Positions 25,984-35,567 of a stretch of DNA of 64,000 bases are shown here, piece after piece. Location of the stretch: the NCBI RefSeq assembly GCF_032594355.1, contig NZ_CP131061.1, forward strand, positions 620,001-684,000, given 5' to 3'. This stretch comes from Methanolapillus ohkumae. GTDB taxonomy: Archaea > Halobacteriota > Methanosarcinia > Methanosarcinales > Methanosarcinaceae. The notes beneath the pieces are model-generated. The model did no database searches. It saw nothing but the letters and a program-made list of their open reading frames with translations, and was not told the DNA's origin. Position 1 is the stretch's first letter. Each line of letters starts with the position of its first letter. The position numbers were made by a program, and so were the translations under genes.

Positions 25984-26400
25984 AAAGAGTTGAAAAAGGG
26001 AAATTTATATATATTGAAATGAATATGGATTTAATCTGTCAGCGGTTAGAAATACCCAAGTAAACTTTTTTGAAAAAGATTTTTTTTCAATGAAATTTTT
26101 CCACTTTAAATTTTTCCACTTTAAATTTTTCAATTCTTCATATTGTTTTTCCAATTTATCTTTATTATTTATTCTTAAAATTTAATTTTCATTCTTACAT
26201 TTTATCAAAATCGTTTCTTAAAATAATTCGTGAATTATCTTATTAACGCATGCAGACTTTTTCCAAAATATTTCGGGAAAAGACAATTCGAAACATTTAT
26301 CTGATATCTATCGTTTTCCCATTTATTTTATGATTTTATTGATTTTAAATACAAATCAATTAACAAAACAACAATTTAACAAACCCCAGGTTTTCAAATT
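25984..26400. other. AT-rich leader upstream of psmB
   Basis: 417 bases with TTTAAATTTTTCCAC repeats near 26100. Several AT boxes could be the psmB promoter, for example TTTATTTTATG near 26323. No gene or structured RNA seen. Confidence 0.5.
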
Positions 26401-27036
26401 ATGACCGAACAAAATAATTATTTGAAAGGAACCACTACCGTCGGCATCATTTGCGCAGACGGAATCGTCTTGGCCAGTGAAAAGCGCGCAACGATGGGAA
26501 ATTTCATTGCCAGCCGCGAGGCGAAAAAAGTTTATCAGCTTGGCGACCGGATTGGTCTTACCATTGCCGGATCGGTCGGCGACGCGCAGCAAATTGTTCG
26601 CGGGCTGACGGTTGAATCCAAACTTTACGAGATGCGGCGCAAGGAATCTGTTACCATTCGCGGGCTGACCACACTCCTTTCCAATTTACTCAATTCCAAC
26701 CGGTACTATCCGTATGCGGTGCAGTTGCTCATCGGCGGCGTTGACAAAAACGGTGCCGGACTCTACTCTTTAGACGCAATGGGTGGAACAATTGAGGAAA
26801 CAAAAGCGGTTTCCACAGGTTCCGGATCTCCAATCGCGTACGGTGTTTTGGAAGATCATTACAAAGACAACATGTCGATTGACGAAGGTGCCAAATTAGC
26901 AATCCGGGCTCTTCACACCGCCATGAAACGCGACTCTGCGTCCGGCGATGCCATCAGCGTTGTTAAGATTACGAAAGACAGTTTTTTGAGAATGGATGAT
27001 GAAGAAGTTCTCAAAATCCGGGAAAAGCTGAACTAA
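26401..27036 (+). CDS. psmB: Proteasome beta subunit precursor
   Basis: Catalytic subunit of the 20S proteasome. 211 residues with a ten-residue propeptide (MTEQNNYLKG) before the active-site threonine T11 (TTTVGIICADG). Lys and Asp of the active site are in SEKRATMG and the GSGSPIAYGVLED and SGDAISV blocks. One gene; the alpha subunit is not in this window. Confidence 0.97.
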   Translation: MTEQNNYLKGTTTVGIICADGIVLASEKRATMGNFIASREAKKVYQLGDRIGLTIAGSVGDAQQIVRGLTVESKLYEMRRKESVTIRGLTTLLSNLLNSNRYYPYAVQLLIGGVDKNGAGLYSLDAMGGTIEETKAVSTGSGSPIAYGVLEDHYKDNMSIDEGAKLAIRALHTAMKRDSASGDAISVVKITKDSFLRMDDEEVLKIREKLN

Positions 27037-27402
27037 AAAAATTCAGCATTTTTCAAATATATTTTTTTTAGTTTTGTGTATGTTTTGATTGAAAACAAAA
27101 CCGTTTTTCATCTTTTGTTTAAATCAAAATAAAATTTTAATTTTCTCCTCCCCTTCTTTATTTTCAACAATTCGATTTGTTGACCGTTTTACCCTTTAAC
27201 ATTTATTCTGAATTTATCTCAAAATTATCCAAATTTATCCAAATTCATCTCAAAATTATCCAAATTTATCCAAATTCATCTCAAATTTGTTTTAAATTTG
27301 CCAATCATTTTTCAATATCAGACTACTTAATTAGAAATTTAAAAGATATAATCTCAATCAACCATATGTGTTTTAACTCATTTTAAAAAAGGAAGTTCAT
27401 TA
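27037..27402. other. Leader of fttA with 31-bp duplication
   Basis: 366 bases. CTCAAAATTATCCAAATTTA-type units of 31 bp are duplicated at 27217-27285. GATATAATCTC near 27346 may be a TATA element 55 bases before the gene. No gene seen; the plus-strand frame at 27177 is repeat-derived. Confidence 0.5.
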
Positions 27403-29301
27403 ATGGCAATCGATGATGTTTTAGCAGACCTTCGGGTAAAAATCGAAAAGAATTTGCCGCCCGGCATTACTATTTCCGGCGTCGGATTTGAGGGTCCGCA
27501 GCTTGTTTTATATACCGAGGAGCCGAAAAAATTTGCCGATGACGGCAATATTATCAGGAATTTGGCAAAAGTGTTGCGGATCCGCATCGCGGTGCGTCCG
27601 GACCCGAAAGTTTTGGCGGAACCGGAACGCTCTATTGAGCTGATTCATAAAATTGTTCCGACCGATTCCGTTATTTCAAATTGTTATTTTGATCCCGACT
27701 CGGGGGAAGTCATTATTGAAGCGGAAAAGCCGGGGCTTGTGATTGGAAAGCATGGGGACACTCTGCGCGAAATCACCAAAGAAATCGGCTGGATTCCCAA
27801 GGTCGTCCGAACGCCACCGATAAAATCCAAAACCGTGAAAAACGTTCGCGATTTTATGCGCAACAATCTCAAAGAGCGCAAGGAAATCTTAAAAGACGTC
27901 GGCCGCAAAATCCACCGTGAATGTTCCCATCAAGACCAATGGATCCGAATTACGGCATTGGGTGGCTGCATGGAAGTCGGACGCAGTTGTTATCTCTTAT
28001 CTACGCCGGAATCCAAAATCATGATTGATTGCGGTGTGAACTTGGGCTCGGAAGACAAAACGCCCTACCTGTACGTTCCCGAAGTCAATCATTTCGATGA
28101 ACTGGACGCGATTGTCGTCACCCACGCCCACATGGATCATCAAGGCCTTGTGCCGCTGCTTTACAAATACGGCTACGAAGGACCGGTATATTGCACGCCG
28201 CCGACGCGTGACATGACGATTCTTCTTCAATTGGACTACATTGATGTGGCGTCTAAGGAAGGAAAACGAGTGCCTTATGACTCCAACACCATCCAAAAAG
28301 AACTTTTACACATGATTCCTTTGGATTATGAGGAAGTGACGGACATTGCGCCGGACATCAAATTGACTTTCCACAACGCCGGACACATTATCGGGTCTGC
28401 GATTTCTCATTTCCATATCGGGGACGGTCTTCACAACATTGTGTTTACCGGTGACTACAAATACGAGCGTACTCGGCTCTTTGATCCGGCAATTAACAAA
28501 TTCCCCCGGGTGGAAACCGTCATTACGGAAGCGACGTACGGCAACAACAACGGTTTTCAAACGCCGCTTCGGGATGCGGAAAAGAATCTTCAAAAGATTA
28601 TCCGGACAACCGTGGAACGCGGCGGCTCAGTTTTAATCCCGGCATTCGCGGTCGGTCGAAGTCAAGAAGTCATGATTGTTCTTGAAGAAGCGATTCGTAA
28701 AGGCTTTATTCCCAACGTTCCGGTTTATTTGGACGGTATGATTTGGGAAGCCACCGCCATTCATGCGACCCACCCTGAATATCTGAACAGCGAGCTTAAA
28801 AAACAGATTTTCCAAAAAGGACAAAATCCGTTTTTGTCGGAGTCTTTCCGCCAGGTGGACTCAAAAGATATGCGGGACAAAATTTTAGAAGAGCCGCACC
28901 CCTGTGTAATTATTGCAACGTCGGGCATGATGACCGGCGGTCCCGTGATGAATTATTTCTATAAACTTGCGCCCGATGAGCGAAACACCTTGGTGTTTGT
29001 CGGGTACCAGGCAGATGGAACCATTGGCCGGCGCATTCAAAAAGGCTGGAAGGAAATTGCGGTGGGGAATAACAGCACGATTAAAGTCAACATGGGTGTG
29101 GAGACCATTGATGGTTTCTCCGGCCACTCAGATGTCAAACAGTTGATGGATTATGTTAAAAAGATGCAGCCCAAGCCGGAGCGAATTTACACGTCCCACG
29201 GGGATGAAAAATCCTGCATTGAATTTGCCGACGCGATTAAAAAGAAGGCCCGCATTGAAGCCAAACCGCTTGTGAATCTGGAAACTTTCCGGATTCTTTA
29301 A
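27403..29301 (+). CDS. fttA: aCPSF1/FttA beta-CASP RNase, transcription termination factor
   Basis: 632 residues. An N-terminal archaeal domain and KH domains (KPGLVIGKHGDTLREITKEI) precede a metallo-beta-lactamase core with THAHMDHQG and a beta-CASP region ending in SGHSD. It is the universally conserved archaeal factor that cleaves nascent RNA at U-rich sites and ends transcription. The T-rich tracts after almost every gene here would be its substrates. AAAGGAAG precedes ATG. The radical SAM gene follows after 22 bases. Confidence 0.97.
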   Translation: MAIDDVLADLRVKIEKNLPPGITISGVGFEGPQLVLYTEEPKKFADDGNIIRNLAKVLRIRIAVRPDPKVLAEPERSIELIHKIVPTDSVISNCYFDPDSGEVIIEAEKPGLVIGKHGDTLREITKEIGWIPKVVRTPPIKSKTVKNVRDFMRNNLKERKEILKDVGRKIHRECSHQDQWIRITALGGCMEVGRSCYLLSTPESKIMIDCGVNLGSEDKTPYLYVPEVNHFDELDAIVVTHAHMDHQGLVPLLYKYGYEGPVYCTPPTRDMTILLQLDYIDVASKEGKRVPYDSNTIQKELLHMIPLDYEEVTDIAPDIKLTFHNAGHIIGSAISHFHIGDGLHNIVFTGDYKYERTRLFDPAINKFPRVETVITEATYGNNNGFQTPLRDAEKNLQKIIRTTVERGGSVLIPAFAVGRSQEVMIVLEEAIRKGFIPNVPVYLDGMIWEATAIHATHPEYLNSELKKQIFQKGQNPFLSESFRQVDSKDMRDKILEEPHPCVIIATSGMMTGGPVMNYFYKLAPDERNTLVFVGYQADGTIGRRIQKGWKEIAVGNNSTIKVNMGVETIDGFSGHSDVKQLMDYVKKMQPKPERIYTSHGDEKSCIEFADAIKKKARIEAKPLVNLETFRIL

Positions 29302-29323
29302 ATTTTTATTGACCGGGTCTTCT

Positions 29324-30472
29324 ATGTCTGAATTTAAAACTGTTTTGTCTGACGGGGATTTAATTTCCGGATCCTTTCACCGGTTTTTGCCGGACGGCTG
29401 CGTCTGCTGTCGGGAAGGAGCAAAAATGGTTCTTTTTGTTACCGGCCTTTGCCCGCGGGATTGTTTTTATTGCCCGCTGTCCGATGACCGGAAAAACCGG
29501 GATGTGACTTTTGCGAATGAGCGCCTGATTTTAAAAGGGTTGGACTCCGACATTTTAAAAGAAGCCGAAGCGATGAACGCCAAAGGAACCGGAATTACGG
29601 GAGGAGACCCGATTTTAAAAATTCAACGGACTTGTGGTTACATTTCTCTTCTCAAAAACCATTTCGGACAGGATCATCACATTCATTTGTATACGTCCCT
29701 TCCGGCGGACGCGGGACAAATTCAAATGCTGGCTGATGCGGGTCTGGATGAAATCCGATTCCATCCGCCGTATGAGATGTGGGACCAGTTGGAGGGTTCG
29801 GTTTTTGAAGATGCGATTCAGTTGGCAAAAAATGCGGGAATTATTCCAGGTTTTGAAATTCCGGCACTGTGCGGCGCGGAGCATGTGGCGGATTTTGCCA
29901 AAAAAATGGACTGTTTTTTGAATTTGAATGAATTGGAATTTTCGGAAAATAACGTGGCGGCCATGAAAGATCGCGGTTATTCTTTCATTGACAATGAATC
30001 TAATGCAGTTTTGGGATCTTTAAAAATCGCAAAAAAAATATGCCAAAAGGGCGGCAAAATTAATTTTTGTTCGTCTCGGTACAAAGATGCGGTTCAGCTT
30101 CGGCTCCGGCTGATTCGAACCGCTCAAAAAAATGCGCGATTGTTTGATGAAATCACATCGGATGGAACGGTTATTTACGGAAAAGTCCAAATCCGCAAAT
30201 CTTTTTTAAAAGAGTTCATCACACTTTTATGTGATTTGGAAATTCCCATGGACGCATATGCCGTTTATGACGCGGAAGCGGGAGAAGATGACGGAGATTT
30301 CAATGAGTTTGATCATTTTTCAAGAGTGGAAATGGCTTTTGGGATTTTGGAAGAACTTTGCGATATTTTCGTGGAAGATAACATTTCAACTTTTGGGGAC
30401 ATTCAATTTTGGTATTTGGAGCGGTATCCGTTTGAAAATGGATTCGTTGTTGAGAGCAACCGCATTTTCTAA
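29324..30472 (+). CDS. Radical SAM protein (COG2108-like)
   Basis: 382 residues. It has the radical SAM cluster motif CPRDCFYC preceded by CVCC, which may bind a second metal, then GTGITGGDPIL typical of the SAM-binding strand. This matches an uncharacterised archaeal family (COG2108). The last 120 residues have no obvious domain. It is tightly linked to fttA and probably co-transcribed, but no functional link is known to me. I chose ATG 29324; the TTG five codons earlier has no better ribosome site. Confidence 0.85.
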   Translation: MSEFKTVLSDGDLISGSFHRFLPDGCVCCREGAKMVLFVTGLCPRDCFYCPLSDDRKNRDVTFANERLILKGLDSDILKEAEAMNAKGTGITGGDPILKIQRTCGYISLLKNHFGQDHHIHLYTSLPADAGQIQMLADAGLDEIRFHPPYEMWDQLEGSVFEDAIQLAKNAGIIPGFEIPALCGAEHVADFAKKMDCFLNLNELEFSENNVAAMKDRGYSFIDNESNAVLGSLKIAKKICQKGGKINFCSSRYKDAVQLRLRLIRTAQKNARLFDEITSDGTVIYGKVQIRKSFLKEFITLLCDLEIPMDAYAVYDAEAGEDDGDFNEFDHFSRVEMAFGILEELCDIFVEDNISTFGDIQFWYLERYPFENGFVVESNRIF

Positions 30473-30675
30473 TATATGAATCTTACGCGTAAAAATTTAT
30501 AAAGGATAAATATGTATAGGGAATTCACAATTTTGAACAAAAATGTGTTTTTCATTCCCTCCAATGCCTTAAATTAAAATTAAAAACGTGATTGGAAAAA
30601 ACGAAAAAGATGGGATGAAAACAAAAAAACAAAATAAAAAACGAAAAACAACGACGTTTAAAGATTAAAATCGGG

Positions 30676-31002
30676 GTGTCAGGGCTGCAAACAACAGAAG
30701 ACAAAGTAAAGGAACGGCTGGAAAAGTATCTGGCCAGAGACGAAAATGGAATTCGTAAGATTGTTTTACATCTTTTTATTACGGGAGATAAATTTACAAC
30801 CAATGACGTTTTCCGGTATCTGGAGCAAGAAAGCTTTGAGGTCAGTTACCGCTGGGTTTCGGCAATGGTCGGCCTTATGAATACGCGGCTTGGAATCCTC
30901 AGCATTAACGTAACCGGCGATCATAATGTTTATTCTCTTAAAGACAATTACAAGCCGGTTGTTGAGTCCATTTTGGAACTCGGCCGCAGTCAAATGAATT
31001 AA
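30676..31002 (+). CDS. DUF2551 protein
   Basis: 108 residues, GTG start. It resembles the archaeal DUF2551 family and looks like a winged helix (IRKIVLHLFITGDKFTTNDV, YRWVSAMVGLMNTRLGIL). A small DNA-binding regulator is possible; the function is unknown. It stands alone, with the triple 124-bp repeat downstream. Confidence 0.75.
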   Translation: MSGLQTTEDKVKERLEKYLARDENGIRKIVLHLFITGDKFTTNDVFRYLEQESFEVSYRWVSAMVGLMNTRLGILSINVTGDHNVYSLKDNYKPVVESILELGRSQMN

Positions 31003-31116
31003 AAACTAAATCATTTGATTCGCTTCCTTTTTTTTATATTTTTTCAGTTTCTTTTTTAGTTTCTTTTTTTTCAGATTTCGCATTTATGTTGTTTTCCCAT
31101 TCTGATTTCTGATTTC

Positions 31117-31487
31117 AAACAGTAAAATTGAGAGAGCAATGAAAAACCAACTGCCGGATTTTGTTGAAAAATTAAAATTTGTCACCGTAACGCGCGCGGC
31201 GGCAGCAATGCTCAAACAGCAAGCAGTCGCAGCAATGCTCAAACAGTAAAATTGAGAGAGCAATGAAAAACCAACTACCGGATTTTGTTGAAAAATTAAA
31301 ATTTGTCACCGTAACGCGCGCGGCGGCAGCAATGCTCAAACAGCAAGCAGTCGCAGCAATGCTCAAACAGTAAAATTGAGAGAGCAATGAAAAACCAACT
31401 ACCGGATTTGTTGAAAAATTAAAATTTGTCACCGTAACGCGCGCGGCGACAGCAATGCTCAAACAGCAAGCAGTCGCAGCAATGCTC
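31117..31487. repeat. 124-bp tandem repeat, three copies
   Basis: Copies start at about 31117, 31241 and 31365 and are almost identical (one base lost in the third). Each holds one dispersed core (CACCGTAACGCGCGCGGCG) and two GCAGCAATGCTCAAA motifs. There are no spacers, so it is not CRISPR. Near-identity suggests recent amplification. Confidence 0.92.
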
Positions 31488-31580
31488 AAACATAAAACAG
31501 ATGCAATAATTAACCGGACACGGCCGGCAATTATAATTCCGATGCAATCGTTAAAATCCTTTTCTTTTTTAGAACAATTT

Positions 31581-31612
31581 GAAAATTCAGACGCGATTGC
31601 GCGTCCGAATTT
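31581..31612. terminator. GACGCG-stem hairpin
   Basis: AAAATTCAGACGCG, loop ATTG, CGCGTCCGAATTTT, with one mismatch. It sits 50 bases beyond the stop of the minus-strand small protein gene and follows the triple repeat. It belongs with the hairpins at 5650, 56568 and 60866. Confidence 0.55.
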
Positions 31613-31661
31613 TTGGGATGACTTTCTTGAATTGAGATTCTTTCATTTTATTCAATTTTTT

Positions 31662-31988
31662 TTACTCATCTTGTTCCAGATATTCGATGTTCATGCCGCC
31701 CATTTTTTTGACCAGATTCTTGGAAATCATGCCGTTTTCCAGCCAGACGGTGTTCATAACCAGCGTCGGAACAAAACAAGTCGGTGTTAACGGGCACGCT
31801 TTTCCTTTTTCTTCAAAGGTTTTGTTTTGAATATTCATCATGTCTTCCATCGGGAATACAAAATCCGTTCCCCATGATTGTATTTTGTGGCAGGATGTTG
31901 TAATCGTGACATGGGTTTCCATGCCATCGCTGACGGCTTTTACCGTGTTTGTATGTCCGCAAATTGTTGCCATTTTCAATGTTGCCAT
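31662..31988 (-). CDS. Small conserved Cys-containing protein (DUF6951-like)
   Basis: About 108 residues. Cysteines are spaced through the chain (ATICGHTNTV, TTSCHKIQ, KACPLTPTCFVPTLVM), and it ends in a conserved-looking block VWLENGMISKNLVKKMGG. This resembles a methanogen family of unknown function (tentatively DUF6951), possibly metal-binding. GGTGA lies five bases before the chosen ATG. Single gene. Confidence 0.65.
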   Translation of the reverse strand: MATLKMATICGHTNTVKAVSDGMETHVTITTSCHKIQSWGTDFVFPMEDMMNIQNKTFEEKGKACPLTPTCFVPTLVMNTVWLENGMISKNLVKKMGGMNIEYLEQDE

Positions 31989-32088
31989 TTTTTCACCTTT
32001 ATTTTTAAACATTTCAAATATTTCAAAATTTTCAACCTTTAATCTTTTTTTCAATTCACATTCAATTCAGGTATTTCAAATATAGTCT

Positions 32089-34164
32089 TCAAATCATAAA
32101 TTCTTTATTCACATCTTTCGGATGGAGATGTTTTTCATTTTCCACACGCAGAGTTTGCAGCTTATTTTTTTCATTTTTAAACAGCAAAAGAGTTCTTTCA
32201 AATTCTTTGTCTTCTTCGTCCGGCTCGCCTTCTTCAATAATTTCAACCGGTTGCGTTGGCTTTTCTTTTTCTTCTTGAATTTCTTTTATTTCCAACGCCG
32301 GGTTTTGTTGGGAGTGTTGTTTTTCCAGAAGAATTTCTTCTTCTTTTTGAATCCGGTTATTTCTTTCCGCAAGCCAGCGGACATACGCAAAGGAGCGGGT
32401 TGTTTCATCCTTTTTCTTCAAAACACGTTTTTGAAGGTCCGCATCCGCTTTTTGATTTTTGAGTTCCCGCGCCGTCAGCCACGTTTCGTACCGCTGCGCT
32501 TTTCTTTTTGCCGCCGCCTTCTTTTGAAGTTCGGCTTTTTCATTTTGGATTTTAAGCTCACGCTCTTTCATCCACCGGTCATATTTTTCAGATTGAGCGG
32601 CTTTTTTCTGTTTTTCCAAAACACATTTTTTGAGTTGAGCGTCAGCAACCCGATTTTTACATTCCCGCTCAGCCAACCATTTTTCATATTTTTCAGCTTG
32701 AATGGCTTTCTTTTGTTTTTCCAAAACACATTTTTTCAGACGGATGTCAGCGATTTTATTTTTCTTTTCCCTTTCAAAAAGCCAAAGTTCATAACTTTCC
32801 GCTCTCTTTTTTGCCGCCAACTTTTTCTTTAAATCTTCATTTTCTTGCTGATTTTTCAATTCACGCGCTTTTAACCATTTTTCATATTTTTCAGCTTGAG
32901 CCGCTTTCTTTTGTTTTTCCAAAACGCATTTTTTGAGTTGAGCGTCAGCGATTTGATTTTTCTTTTCCCTTTCAAAAAGCCAAAGTTCATAGCTTTGCGC
33001 TCTTTTTTTGGAGGCCAGCTTTTTCTTCAACGCTTCATTTTCTTGTTGAATTTTGAGTTCCCGCTCAGCCAACCACTTGTCATATTTTTCAGCTTGCGCC
33101 GCTTTCTTTTGCTTTTCCAAAACACATTTTTTCAAATGGGCGTCAGCGATTTGATTTTTCTTTTCTCTTTCAAAAAGCCAACTTTCATGGCTTTGCGCTC
33201 TTTTTTTGGAAGCCAGCTTTTTCTTCAATGCTTCATTTTCTTGTTGAATTTTGAGTTCCCGTTCAGCCAACCATTTGTCATATTTTTCAGCTTGCGCCGC
33301 TTTCTTTTGCTTTTCCAAAACGCATTTTTTCAAATGGGCGTCAGTGATTTTATTTTTCTTTTCTCTTTCAAAAAGCCAACTTTCATGGCTTTGCGCTCTT
33401 TTTTTGGAAGCCAGCTTTTTCTTCAACGCTTCATTTTCTTGTTGAATTTTGAGTTCCCGCTCAGCCAACCATTTGTCATATTTTTCAGCTTGCGCCGCTT
33501 TCTTTTGTTTTTCCAAAATACGTTTTTTCAGTTCCGCATCCGCTTTTTGATTTTTTTGGTCCCGCTCAGCTTTCCATTCTTCATAACAAGAGCTGGTTTC
33601 AATTTTTGGTTTGCTTTCCGCCGTTTTTGTCTTTTCCGACTTTTTCTCATCCGGCTTTATAATTTTGATTCGAATCTCATCTTTTGAGGCGGAATCGGCT
33701 TCAATACTTTTTTGATTTGGAAATTCCGGCCAATCTTTTTTTGAGACAAATGGTTTTGAATCCTTTTTTTCAGATTCAGCAATGGCGCTTTGAATCCGGC
33801 TTCGCCAATCTTTGTTGGCGGCATAATTATCTTCCACCGGCGCCCGAATATCCGTATAAGCGCCTTTTGGACCTGATTTTTCTTCAGCCGCGCCCGGCCA
33901 TGGTTTTTTAGAAATATTTGCCGGATTGGATTTGCCGGAATTATAATTGGAATTTTTATTGGAATTATAATTGTTGAAATTCGCATCCGGCCAAGAGTTT
34001 TTTTCGGATGGCGTCGGCTCGGCTGAATTCTTGGATGAATTTTTCAAAATGAAAAAGCGGTCTAAATTGCCGGTTGTCGCCGATTTATTCGGCTCCCCGG
34101 TAGAGTGGTCGGAGTCATTCCGACTCTCTTTTTTTTTGGCGGGCGAATTTTTTGAATTGGACAT
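32089..34164 (-). CDS. Large W-L repeat coiled-coil protein
   Basis: 691 residues, no signal peptide or membrane segment. Residues 1-190 are disordered and rich in Asn, Ser, Lys and Pro. From about 197 to 620 there are about 13 helical units of 31-35 residues, each opening with Tyr/His-x-x-Trp-Leu (YDKWLAERELK, HESWLFEREKK) and running into a Lys/Glu/Ala helix. Pairs form a 66-residue super-repeat that is nearly identical three times, at DNA level 198 bp. The tail is acidic (EEGEPDEEDKEFE). The pattern is like an extended alpha-helical rod, as in eukaryotic coiled-coil proteins with repeated aromatic-Leu motifs. I recognise no archaeal family; a structural or cytoskeletal role is only a guess. 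Single gene, TATA-like DNA near 34250. Confidence 0.8.
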   Translation of the reverse strand: MSNSKNSPAKKKESRNDSDHSTGEPNKSATTGNLDRFFILKNSSKNSAEPTPSEKNSWPDANFNNYNSNKNSNYNSGKSNPANISKKPWPGAAEEKSGPKGAYTDIRAPVEDNYAANKDWRSRIQSAIAESEKKDSKPFVSKKDWPEFPNQKSIEADSASKDEIRIKIIKPDEKKSEKTKTAESKPKIETSSCYEEWKAERDQKNQKADAELKKRILEKQKKAAQAEKYDKWLAERELKIQQENEALKKKLASKKRAQSHESWLFEREKKNKITDAHLKKCVLEKQKKAAQAEKYDKWLAERELKIQQENEALKKKLASKKRAQSHESWLFEREKKNQIADAHLKKCVLEKQKKAAQAEKYDKWLAERELKIQQENEALKKKLASKKRAQSYELWLFEREKKNQIADAQLKKCVLEKQKKAAQAEKYEKWLKARELKNQQENEDLKKKLAAKKRAESYELWLFEREKKNKIADIRLKKCVLEKQKKAIQAEKYEKWLAERECKNRVADAQLKKCVLEKQKKAAQSEKYDRWMKERELKIQNEKAELQKKAAAKRKAQRYETWLTARELKNQKADADLQKRVLKKKDETTRSFAYVRWLAERNNRIQKEEEILLEKQHSQQNPALEIKEIQEEKEKPTQPVEIIEEGEPDEEDKEFERTLLLFKNEKNKLQTLRVENEKHLHPKDVNKEFMI

Positions 34165-34499
34165 GCAAAGAAAATACTTTTAGAGAAATATAAAAGTTGC
34201 TCATGGAAATAAAATAGCAACGGATAAGCAAATCAAATAATTATAAATTTATATTAATCTATTATATAATAACTAACGTATCCGGAAAAATCGAAAAATT
34301 TTAAATTATATAAAAATGACCCGGGGATTTTGTCAAATTTTTAATAGTTACCGCCATAACGCCGTAGCGACGGCACCAAAAATTATGGAAAAAAAGAAGA
34401 AGGAAAAAAGAAGAAGGAAAAAAGAAGAAGGAAAAAAGAAGAAGGAAAAAAGAAGAAGGAAAAAAGAAGAAAGGAAAATGAAAAGTCATTTCATTTCGT
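34165..34499. other. Promoter region, dispersed element and 14-bp array
   Basis: Between prs and the coiled-coil gene. TTATATTAATC and TTATATAATAAC near 34250-34270 are likely promoter sequences for the coiled-coil gene. A GC element is at 34348 and GAAGAAGGAAAAAA repeats six times at 34387-34475. Confidence 0.6.
34348..34376. repeat. Dispersed TAACGCGCGC element, copy (degenerate)
   Basis: GTTACCGCCATAACGCCGTA followed by GCGACGGCAC, about 125 bases past the prs stop. The core is shortened but the CCRCCATAACG arm is intact. Confidence 0.5.
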
Positions 34500-35360
34500 T
34501 CATTTTTTCAATTTTTTGAGTTCGGCGGCAATAACCGGTGCCACGCTGATTCGGCTTTGGATCTTTTCCAGCGTGTCCGTCGCCATGATATCTTTAACGC
34601 CCGAATTCGCCAGCCGAAGAACCGCGTTTCGTGCCAAAACAGGATGAATGCACGCCACATAAACATTTCCGGCATGGTTTGTCCTTAAAATTTTCACCGA
34701 TTCGGCCATCGTTCCACCGGTTGCGATCATATCATCCATCAAAATAACGTCTCGTCCGACAATGTCCATTTTCTTTTCTTGGATGGAAACAGTATCACCG
34801 CTCAGGCGTGTTTTGTCAAAAACATCGCATTCCAAATCCAAGCCGGATGCCATATCTCTCACCATTTTTTCCACGCCTTTGTCCGGAGCCACCAAAAGCG
34901 GCCGGTTGAGTTTCAAATCCAAAATGTATTTCGCGATGAGCGGGGACGCATCCAAATCCATTGCCGGACACGCAAAATGATTAAGAGTGTGTTTTTTGTG
35001 AATATTCATCGTCCAAACCGAATCTACGCCGGTCAGTGTTTTTGCCATCGCACGTGCGCTGACAGCTTCACCACTTTTGAAAACTTGATCCTGGCGCGCA
35101 TATCCCATGTATGGAATCACGACGCGGATGGATTTGGCGGACGCGCATGCGTCAATCATCTGAAGCAGCATAATCCAATCAGAATCGGTTGCCGTGCTTT
35201 GGATGAGAACCACATCTTCTCCCTCAATCGGTTCGGAAATTTTTAAATATTGCTCATCATCCGGAAAACGTGTAAATTCAGAAACAGTCGGAAGAATATT
35301 CATTTCAGCCGCCACACGGCAGGCAAGAGTTTGGGAGGACGGGCCACCAATTATTTTCAA
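34500..35360 (-). CDS. prs: Ribose-phosphate pyrophosphokinase
   Basis: Makes PRPP for nucleotide, His and Trp synthesis. 286 residues, the archaeal length. Visible blocks: GGPSSQTLA, RFPDDEQYLK, PYMGYARQDQ, the PRPP loop DVILMDDMIATGGTMAES. ATG start. Single gene, ends TGA. Confidence 0.96.
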   Translation of the reverse strand: MKIIGGPSSQTLACRVAAEMNILPTVSEFTRFPDDEQYLKISEPIEGEDVVLIQSTATDSDWIMLLQMIDACASAKSIRVVIPYMGYARQDQVFKSGEAVSARAMAKTLTGVDSVWTMNIHKKHTLNHFACPAMDLDASPLIAKYILDLKLNRPLLVAPDKGVEKMVRDMASGLDLECDVFDKTRLSGDTVSIQEKKMDIVGRDVILMDDMIATGGTMAESVKILRTNHAGNVYVACIHPVLARNAVLRLANSGVKDIMATDTLEKIQSRISVAPVIAAELKKLKK

Positions 35361-35403
35361 TCTAAAACCTCTTCTTAATTTTTAGTCAGGTCACTTTTGT
35401 CAT

Positions 35404-35480
35404 TTTTACAACTTTTTCAAGTTTGCAATGTTTTACAACTTTTTCAAGTTTGCAATGTTTTACAACTTTTTCAATGTCAC
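35404..35480. repeat. 26-bp tandem repeat upstream of prs
   Basis: ACAACTTTTTCAAGTTTGCA followed by ATGTTTT, two full copies and a partial third, in the gap between prs and nnrD. Confidence 0.8.
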
Positions 35481-35567
35481 AACTTTTGCAATTTTTTGCG
35501 ATTTTGTAAAAATTTAAATTATTTTTTGTTATTTTATCAGTAAAAGGGAATGCAACCCCTTGTTCAA

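Larger units (their letters stand above)
31003..31661. other. Convergent gap with triple repeat and hairpin
   Basis: Between DUF2551 and the minus-strand small protein gene. It contains the 124-bp triple repeat and a GACGCG hairpin at 31581-31612. No reading frame here is credible. Confidence 0.7.

Noticed and set aside
31117..31487. CRISPR-like array
   Set aside because: The 124-bp copies are contiguous with no unique spacers and no cas genes are in the window.
32122..33687. Plus-strand Phe-rich frames opposite the coiled-coil gene
   Set aside because: Shadows of a Lys/Glu-rich repeat gene; no start signals and no real membrane-protein pattern.
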